Assembly (NCBI GenBank): GCA_905250075.1
Contig: CAJNOP010000027.1
Span: 1,594,741 to 1,658,740 of the forward strand
Origin: Rotaria sp. Silwood1
Lineage: Eukaryota; Rotifera; Eurotatoria; Philodinida; Philodinidae
Direction of reading: 5' to 3'
Length of the DNA stretch: 64,000 nucleotides
Shown here: piece after piece, positions 55,511 through 64,000 of the stretch
Numbering within the stretch: the first letter of the stretch is position 1
Layout of the letters: every line of letters starts with the position of its first letter
Translations under genes and position numbers: made by a program
Notes under the pieces: model-generated
The model's database searches: none
What the model was told of the DNA's origin: nothing
The model's input: only the letters and a program-made list of their open reading frames with translations

Positions 55511-56466
55511 TTAATTCTTATGTGTTGAACTAGTTGTTGATTGTTTTCCTGATGTTGTCGAAGATGATTGTGGTTTTTTATTTTTAGCTGATTGTTTATC
55601 ATCTTCTTCTTCTTCTTCTTCGTCTTCACTACTTGGATCACTTTCACCATCGGATGTTGTTGAATCACTTGAACTCTCATCACTGTCATCAGTGTCATCA
55701 TCTGTGTCTGATGATGATTCTTGTTGTTTTTTATTTGTTTTTTTGGTTGCTGATTTCTTTGAATCGGATCGATATTCTTCAATATGTTCAAAAATTTCAG
55801 TATATTCTTCCATTTCTTCTTCAGTATTGCCTATATAATTAAATAAATATATTGAGTTTTTTTTAAAACAAATTAAAATATAATTAGATTGAATAGTTCA
55901 ACCAATTTTTTTCAACTTACCAACAGCACATTCTTCACTGCATTCTTCCTTGCGTGACGAACCACAATTCATACGTCGTACACATTCATTGTAGGAGAGA
56001 AAAATCGAAGCTTTCTCGCGTGGTACGAACACTACTGAAATATCAGCAGGCAAAACAAAAAAAAAAGACGCTCTCTCAATCACATATATTTGATTATAAA
56101 TCAGAAATTGAAAAATTTGCTTTACACGATCTTTGAATTCTCTCTTTCTTTGTTTGTTGGAATGTTTTTTTAGTTTTAGTTTTGAAAGTTAATCTGTATA
56201 TTAGTTACAATCACCATAGGATATTTTTCTTCGTTATTAGAGAGCAAAGTTAGTTTAAAAATCTTACCTTTTTTGTCATCATCATCATCATCATCGTCCG
56301 AATCGGTATCGCTATCGGTATCAGTATCGGTATCAGTATCGGTTGTGCTAGATTCCTCTTCTTCTTTTTCTTCTTTCGATTTCTTGCCTGCATCGACTGT
56401 TCTTGTTGTCAAACCGATGGACAACAAAACAACCAAGCAAGTGACCAATAACCAGTTAAGATGCAT
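55511..56466 (-). CDS. Secreted acidic Ser/Asp-rich protein (copy A, complete)
   Basis: Three exons, 56466-56268, 56034-55921 and 55830-55511, give 210 residues. A signal peptide (LNWLLVTCLVVLLSIGLT, cleavage probably after VDA) is followed by a Lys/Glu-rich and then Asp-Thr/Asp-Ser stretch ending in eight Asp. The middle exon holds a conserved core (ASIFLSYNECVRRMNCGSSR, EECSEECAVG) with four cysteines. The last exon starts NTEEEMEEYTEIFEHIEEYR and ends in a Ser/Asp/Glu-rich disordered tail. I do not recognise the family. The composition recalls mineral- or Ca2+-binding matrix proteins, but that is convergent in many secreted acidic proteins. Copy B lies immediately downstream in the same orientation. 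Confidence 0.75.
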
Positions 56467-58762
56467 CGCGATCACTGATACTTAATATTTGATAATGGCA
56501 AGCAACGTACTAAAAAAAATATTTGTTTATATAGAAGTGAAAAATAATTATATATATGTTAATCGAAGCATATACATTTATTTAAGAGAAAAATATGGTT
56601 TCAGGTATGCGTATGTATATGTTTCATTGCGGTTAGGTATTTGCTTCTTTTTTTTTCTTTGATGGGGTGTGCTACGGTCGACTAAGCATAAGCGCATAAA
56701 ATAATGTGTGTATGCAAAGAAAAAGTAAATCGTAAAAATATGCAGTAAAGGAGCACTTGAAATAGAGAGAAGGGGGGATGATTGGTTGTAAGAAAAGATA
56801 ATAGCAAAAATATATAAAAAAGCCTAACCTGAGCAAGAGGGGGAACTCGAATTCGTCGCGCTTCGATTCTTCTCTCTTTTGTGCGTCGGTAACAACGAAG
56901 GTGACGAAATGCCGCTTAGGAGGATGATCTACAAAATATAGCTTAGTAGAAGACGAAGACGATAAAAGAAAAGAAGAAAATATCCATGTGTATATGTGGT
57001 TTAGAAAATGCCAGTTAGATTGACACGAACAAGAGTCTTTGCATTGCAAATGTCGACATAAATTTTTTTCTCATCAAATCGACTGACAAAAATGAACAAC
57101 TAACTTCTTAACATTATCGTTATCGTCTATACTAATATCAACCACAAAAAAAGAAGAAGAACAACAACAACACAACAACCTGTCGCAACAGCTTGAGTTC
57201 GATTGTACAAGCTAGCGGAAAAAATAAAGAAAACAAGAAGCAGAGAAACAGAGAAAAAAACAAGAAAGAACTTAATAAGTAAACACTCAATAAACATATC
57301 TAAAGGAAGAATACTGACGAAGACGATAATAATAATAATAATGATGCTGCTACTACTGCGGTTTTCCTTGGAAGATAGAGGAAAAGGAAAAAAACAAGCA
57401 AACGACTAACAGACGACATATGTATGAGTAATAGTAACATGCAAACCAAATCCTTCTTGGTTGGTATTTTTTTTGTGATAATCTATACTCTTCTTAGACC
57501 CTATGCTTGTTTTCTTTTCTTTTTGTTGTTATCGCCTACAAGAAGAAGAGAGACCGAAAAAAATTATCTTGTTTGATTTGTCTCAATTCGTTGCATCGAT
57601 TTTTTTGTTGATCATCATTAACCACCTGTTTTTAAAGAATATTTTGACAGTATAAGTTGAATAACGTTTTAGTTTCTTGTCATTAGTAACGACATATGCA
57701 GTCAAGTGTGACAATAAGTTACAAAAATGCATACGTAAAATATATTCGCAAGCGATGTACAACTATCTTGCCTATCTGAAAACACAAGCAAAAGGGCTTT
57801 TGTCATGTCTCTCTCTCTCTCTCTCTCTTGCTCTCCACTAACGACTATTTCAAGGTCTCTTCGATTATTACTGTACTCCTTCTCCTTTCTATGTTTGTCG
57901 CATCATTTCAACGACAGCAGTCGGAGCGCAGAAACACATAATTTCTCTCAAATATTCGTCGCTGTTGTTCTGCTTATTATTATTGTTGTTGTTGTACAAT
58001 TCTAGTAGAGTCTGTTCTGCAGCTGCACACAAATATGCACGTCGAAGAAAAAAGAGGAGGAGAAAAAAACGATGCATGTGCGACACGACATCTTTGTTCT
58101 TGTAAACATCAACACAAAAATTCTATCGCATGTATAAAAGGAAAGAAAAGCTTTAGATACCAATCGGATTTTTATGCACAACAAAAATAGAATATCCGTC
58201 TATAGGACATCCTATTATGATTGTTTGATTGTGATGCTACTTCTATGAGATGTCGATAATCAAGGCAATTGTAAAGATGCTAATGCCAGATAGACACAGG
58301 ATACAAATCATTTTGAATCAAGAATGCATTATGATAACTTTCATCATACCATACATCAATTACTTTTAGCCATATTCATGTAACTTACCTTGCGGTCAAA
58401 AATATGTTTCATATAATTATTTATTGTTATTATCATTAACCTTTTCACATATATATATTTATTCAAAAAACTTAAACGAATCCTTAGTTATTAATTGTGT
58501 CGTTGTTTATGTCCCCATCTTTTTTTTTTATTCAAGAGTCTTTCAACTTAACAAGACTATCCGACGTATACAGACACACACACACAAGCACAAGAAAAAG
58601 AAGGAAATAAAGAATTCAGAACAGAGGAAAAAAATGATCGATAGTAGAAAAAAAAAGATAGACAGACACACACACACACACTGACACATGTAACATGAAG
58701 ATCAATTTAGAATAAGAACAACAGTGAATGTCTCATTGAATTCATCTTTTGTTTAGTTCTTA
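56467..58762. other. Intergenic region
   Basis: About 2.3 kb upstream of the acidic protein gene and downstream of the nucleoporin gene. It carries (CT)n at 57808, (ACA)n near 57165 and (CA)n near 58575 and 58667. No coding block was recognised. Confidence 0.4.
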
Positions 58763-61700
58763 TTATTGAACATTAACATTTGCTTGTTTAGCTTCATTAA
58801 ATTGTTTAACAAATTTTTTTGCAATATCACTTGATTTAAATCTAATACATAATGTTTCATGTTTAGCTTCACCATCAGCAAAATCCATAGCTGACCAAAC
58901 ATATGCATTTTCTGAACCTTGATGTGGTTTTAATTCCATTTGTGATGTTATCTGATGATTAGCACATAATTTTAAAACTTGTTCACGACGCATTAATATA
59001 CGATAAAGATTTTTTGTTTTATGTTGTAAAATTTTTATTTCACCAACACCACGTTCTTTCATTTGATTTGATTCAGCATCGAATCGATAAAGTTTTCCAC
59101 GTTCACAAAAGAGAACATTTTCATCTTCTTCACCTGTTTTAACTTCAACAGCCGATAATTGTACAATTGGTTTAAATGAAACATTTGGTTCATATGACTC
59201 ATCTTCACCACCACCACCACCACCACCACCATCACCTTCTTCATCTTCATTTGTATTAGCTTTTATAGTTGTATTTGTACCAAATATAAGCGAACCTTGA
59301 CCAGCAAAAACTAAAAAAACAACAACAATATACGTAAAATGAAATATTTTCAAAAAAAAAGGATATATTTGATACCTCGTTGTTCAGTTCCATTACTAGT
59401 TGATTTATCATTCATTGTTGTTGATGATTGTTTAGCTACATCAGAAAAACTAAATTTTGGTGTATTACCAAAAACGGATGTATTAGCTGTGGCTGCTGTT
59501 AATGCTGATCCAAATGAAAATGTTGATGATGTATTTGTTGTTGATGTTGATGTTGCAGCTGGTGTAGAAAATTGAAAACCATTTGTAGGTGTTGTTCCTG
59601 TTGTATTACCAAAACCAGGAAACGAAAATCCACTACCATTAGTTGATGATTTTATTGATGCACTACTACCAAATATGGAACTACCAAGATTATTTATTGG
59701 TGTTGAAGTTCCAAATATTGATGTACTAGAAGTACCATTCAAATTTCCAAATATTGATGGTTTACTATCATATTGTGATGTTGCATTTGCAGCTGGTGAT
59801 GATGATTCAACAGATGATTTTTCTTCTTTTGGTATTGATGTTTGTTTTTGAAATTGTGTTTGTTGTTTTTCAGCATTTGTAAATGAAAATTTAATGTTTT
59901 CACTTGAACTTAATGGTGTTTTTGGTGCTGATGTTGTTGATTGTGGTTGAGGAGCTAAATAAATAAACAAATAAAGATTTATTTATTATAATCAACATTT
60001 AATTTACTGGTTATTTTTGTATCATTTTTAACTACATCTGTTTGTTTGCTGGTTGTTGTTTTATCTAAATAAACATAAAAGTATTTATTGTTAAAAAAAA
60101 AAGATTAATCTATTCTCTTCTATTTATCATTAATAGGATATGGAATATTCAATACATACTTTCATTAAGTACAATTGGTGGTGTATCTTCTTCACAACCT
60201 GGACAACCTTTACATGGTTCTTTATTTTCATATAAATAGAATGTTGATGGTAATTGAAGTTTTTTTGCTCGATCAATTTGTTCGGCTGATGGTTTAACTT
60301 CACCAATAGAAACAACATCTAAATATAGAAATAAAAATTTATAGAAACAAATAACAAAATTTAACGAGACATAATCTCCTCAGATGTCCTCTTTTGATTT
60401 TAATGTTTGATTATCGATAGATACTAAATAGTGTTCTAATAAAAATCTTCAAAAGCTATTAGAATTTGACTAAGCGATGGAATTTTTATCTGACAATTTG
60501 CGCAGATATACACCAGAGCTTAGAACGATCTGTTCGGTAGAACTTTTTTTTAAGCAAATAAAATTAATTTTACTGATATTAATAACTATTTCTACAAGTG
60601 CATAAAAATTCGAATATCTCTATGAGGCGAATATTCACCAAACCACATGTAATAAATTTTCTAAAATTCACTTTAATCTCAAGTTTTATTATCAAAACAA
60701 AATGAAATCATTGTTCGTCATTGAAATTTATCAAATATTCATTTTCATTTCGTTTTATTTATACCATATCTTCCACAGAAACATACGAGATATCAAAACA
60801 AATCTATTTTAAGAACCAGCGTACGATACTAGTATAGTATTTTTAGTTCTAAAAAACTTTTGGCCCATTGATAGATGCCACAAAAAAAGAAAACTTATGA
60901 AAATAGATAGTAAACAAAAATCTTTCATCACTATCCGTATGAAATTGAAATAATAAACAAGATAGAGTTCCTTTAACTATGGAGGAAAATTACAATATCT
61001 ATATGACAGACCATACCAAACTTATTAACATCTTTCCCAGTGTGTCAGTAAGTAAATAGAAGATCGGCATGTTTATCACAATTTTCAGAGCAATCTCGTC
61101 AAGATCGACTCAATTTCATTTGTCATATCCTTCAACACTCATTAATCATTGTGTTTCACAAAACTACGTCAATAGTTAAACAGGGGCCTTGTGTGATGTC
61201 AGTAATAATTCATAAATAGATATGGCTCATCGACAAATTAGTTTGAGTGTTCTACGATAAGAAAAGTGGAACATGATTTATACCGGTTCGATCTGACCGG
61301 TATCAGTAAGGAAAAATCCTACTGTTAATAGAAACCACTCTAGTTAAATTCTCAATATGTACAAAATTTCATATCAAAATTCGATTTTTTTAGTCAAATC
61401 TCAATAAAAATTCAAATCTGTTTAGAGTTTTTTGTTTTAGAACACTGTAATATCTTATAGGTGAAAGAAAAAAATCATTGAAAATGAACGAGGACATCAG
61501 AAAAGATTTTCTCATACATAATTATTAATCATACCATCATCATTAGTATTTAATTTTGGTTTTGTTTCATCATTTAATGAAATTTTTCCAACAGATGGTA
61601 AATCACCGGATTTCTTCATATTCATTTCTTTTGCTTGATTGAATACTTTAAAAAAGTTTTTAGCTTGTTCATCAGTTTTAAATCGAACACATAATGTTTC

Positions 61701-64000
61701 ATGTTTAGCTTCACCATCAGCAAAATCCATAGCTGACCATAGATAAGCATTGTCTACACCTGGTTTTGGTTTTAATTCCATTTGTGATGTTATCTGATGA
61801 TTAGCACATATTTTAAATACTTGTTCACGACGCATTAATATACGACAAACGTTTGTTGTTTTATGTTGTAAAATTTTTATATCACCAGTACCACGTTCTT
61901 TCATTTGATTTGTTGATGCATCAAAACGATAAAGTTTTGCACGTTCACAAAAGAGAATATTTTCATCTTCTTCACCTGTTTTAACTTCAACAACAGGTAG
62001 TGTAACAAGTCGATTAAAGGAATAATCTGGTTCATATGACTCATCTTCACCATCACCTTCGCCATCATCATCAGCAGCATGTGTTTCTGCTTTTATTGTT
62101 GAAAGATTTGATAAGCCAGGAGTAAAATTTCCACTACCAAATAATGATGTGATGTTATTAGTACCAAATACAAATGGACCTAATAAAGAAATACAATCAT
62201 TATAATATTGAATTCAATATATATATATATATATGCATGCAAAACAGTAGAATATTTTTTAATATCTTTCTTCTATTAACTTTCTTTTTGGATCACTGTA
62301 GCTAGATTTTAACAATTATCATAGCTTTATTGATCAAGAAATATAAGTCTGGAATTTTCTAACAGATAGATTTTTAGTGATCATCATAATCCTAGCTCTA
62401 AATATTGAGTCAATACTTTTTCTATCATACGATAAGATCTTCGAATCATGCTTAATGAATTTATTATATTTCAGAAAAGTTCACCACATATTACAAGTTA
62501 GTATCAGCTGAAACGAAAACTTTTTGCTTTTAGAAAGATGAAATGAAGATCTATCGAGTTGTGTATTACAAGCTTTTCACTCCAGCTTCTTGGAAATCAA
62601 TATACTCTATGAGATGGTTATGATAAAATTTCCGTTATCAGGCGCGCATTTACACTGCTAATGAAAGATCGACAAAACTATATAAGCCTCAGATTTAGTT
62701 ATGCAGCAGTGATCGGTATTAAAGTCAAAATTTTCGGTCGATCTTTGAAGTAATTGCTACGAAAAAAACATCACATTTTTGTTATTTTTATGTGAAATGT
62801 AACAAACTTTCCGACACTTTTTCTTACAAATTTGAAAAAACCCTTGAAAACATGGAAGGAGAGCCTATAATACATATTTCGATGCGGTTTCATGTCCTCT
62901 TCCCATTGGTAAAAAGTACAGCACTCCATCCCATTTCTATCAAAAGTTATTCAAAAAGAACAATACCCAGCTGTCTTTTTTTTAATGGGCATAACTACAT
63001 GCAACTGTGAGAATACTTAACTATTCAAAAACCTTAACAATAGGAAATCTAACATAATAATTGTACTATCCTCCTACGAATTGAAATGCTGTTCAGCTGT
63101 ATTGAATACTTATTTCAAATAAGAATAAAGCTAATCGATCAATTTTTAATTGTGAGTTGATAGGTGAAACTTGATAGACTTAAATTAGATCTGTTACTAT
63201 TACAAAGTTCAACGGTTATATGACTTTTACACTGCATGTAGAAGTGAAGCAACAGACTATGTCTCGAAAGAATTGATTGGTTACTTGATACGTTAAATGC
63301 ACTAATCAAATCAAAAATTTCAACCGGCGAATGTGATTGAAAAAATATCCAAACAGTTCTAAATATAAACTTTATAAAAAAAAAAAAATAACTTACTGCT
63401 ATTTGATGGCTTATCATTTGTGACATTTGTTGGAGCTGTTGTTGTTGTTGGAAATAAGGATGATGACTTAGCAGTGGTATCAGTCATGCCGAATTTAGAT
63501 AAATTTGAAAAGATTGATTGAGTCGGTGTCGTCGTTGTTGTTGTTGTTGGTAATGTATTAGTTATTGTTGGTTGTGATGTTGGTATTGCTGCCGATGCAG
63601 GAAATTGAAGTGATGGTACATTTTGTGGCAATGATACAGGTGGATTAGCAACAGTCATAGGAAAAAATGGAAGCGTTGAACTTGTTGTAGCCGTCGTTGT
63701 TGCTGGCATACGCATTGGAGCAGGTGGTTGTTGAACAGAAAATGGCATCGGAGGAGGAGGATGAGAAGATGATGGCGGATGAGAAACTGATATTGGTTGT
63801 TGAGGCATATAATTTGGATAATAAGATGTTCCATAAGGATTTGGTACAAAATGAGATTGTTGATTTAATTGTTGTTGTTGTTGAAGAGCTAATACTCGAT
63901 TTGATAATATTTCGATAATGCTCTAAATATGAAAGACGATCGTAATAATTATATAAAAAATCAAACACAAAAAAAAAACTAACTTTAATTTCGAATAATT
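58763..64000 (-). CDS. RANBP2: RanBP2/Nup358-like nucleoporin, 3' part
   Basis: Nuclear-pore protein that binds RanGTP. Exons in the window: from the edge to 63984, then 63922-63397, 62179-61535, 60318-60160, 60064-60008, 59954-59376 and 59310-58763 (stop), with phases matching throughout. Order of parts: a short coiled coil (IIEILSNRVLALQQQQQL); a Pro/Thr-rich region with PPPPMPF and FG-type motifs; Ran-binding domain 1 (FCERAKLYRFDASTNQMKER, RILMRREQVFKICANHQITS, AMDFADGEAKHETLC); a linker with LPSTFYLYENKEPCKGCPGC, a Cys cluster; a Phe-Gly repeat region (SIFGNLNG, SSIFGSSA, FSFGSAL, SVFGNTPKFSF); and Ran-binding domain 2 with the same core motifs, then the stop. Vertebrate RanBP2 has four Ran-binding domains, zinc fingers, a SUMO-ligase region and a cyclophilin end. 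None of the latter is present after domain 2 here. The N-terminal TPR part is outside the window. Confidence 0.88.

Noticed and set aside
63645-63968. Ser/Thr-rich minus-strand frame of 107 codons and a plus-strand partner
   Set aside because: Alternative frames of the Pro/Thr-rich nucleoporin exon; the correct frame joins in phase with both neighbours.
1-64000. CRISPR arrays, rRNA, bacterial operons or tRNA genes
   Set aside because: None seen. The sequence is eukaryotic with introns; I looked for cloverleaf-like conserved arms by eye only, so a tRNA could have been missed.

Overview
This is a eukaryotic nuclear contig, strongly AT-rich, with many short introns (about 45-70 bp), tight intergenic spacing in the gene clusters, and intact animal-type genes. 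A bdelloid rotifer (Rotaria-like rather than the more GC-balanced Adineta) fits best. The supporting evidence is a tract of TGTGGG-type hexamers (the telomere repeat known from bdelloids) at about 36.96-37.11 kb, a decayed member of the rotifer ADP-ribosyltransferase/TPR family at about 31 kb, and acceptor-like pyrimidine-AG sites directly before several start codons, as expected for spliced-leader trans-splicing. The species assignment is inference.

Layout. 0-1.3 kb: 5' part of a class I histone deacetylase (HDAC1/2), minus strand. 2.2-8.3 kb: NUDT6 and AKAP17A on the plus strand, only 56 bp apart. 8.4-13.7 kb: a four-EF-hand protein and an ABCG half-transporter on the minus strand. 13.7-24.3 kb: gene-poor and repeat-rich, holding a decayed Harbinger-type transposase, several foldback (hairpin) elements, two families of diverged tandem repeats, a short TIR element with flanking duplication, minisatellites and a 625-base assembly gap. 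25.2 kb: an unrecognised membrane protein. 27.6-36.9 kb: a graveyard of broken genes (an SLC25 carrier, an ART/TPR-family gene, VPS18, and a lone 3' exon). 36.96-37.46 kb: telomere-type repeats in head-to-head orientation around a hairpin, which looks like an old chromosome-end junction. 39.3 kb: a small secreted protein. 41.3-44.0 kb: a coiled-coil/CxxC protein. 44-49.8 kb: no gene seen, one large inverted repeat.

49.8-54.1 kb is a compact ciliary neighbourhood: CCDC42 (DUF4200) and a cysteine-rich single-pass membrane protein on the minus strand, and RSPH1 (radial spoke head, MORN repeats) diverging from them on the plus strand. 54.6-56.5 kb carries a secreted, extremely acidic Asp-Thr repeat protein whose last two exons are duplicated in tandem in matching phase. 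This could be two genes or one gene with alternative 3' cassettes. 58.8-64.0 kb is the 3' part of a RanBP2/Nup358-like nucleoporin with FG repeats and two Ran-binding domains.

Gene models were built by hand from splice signals. For the complete multi-exon genes the summed exon lengths are divisible by three, which supports them. Exon edges should still be read as predictions without transcript evidence.
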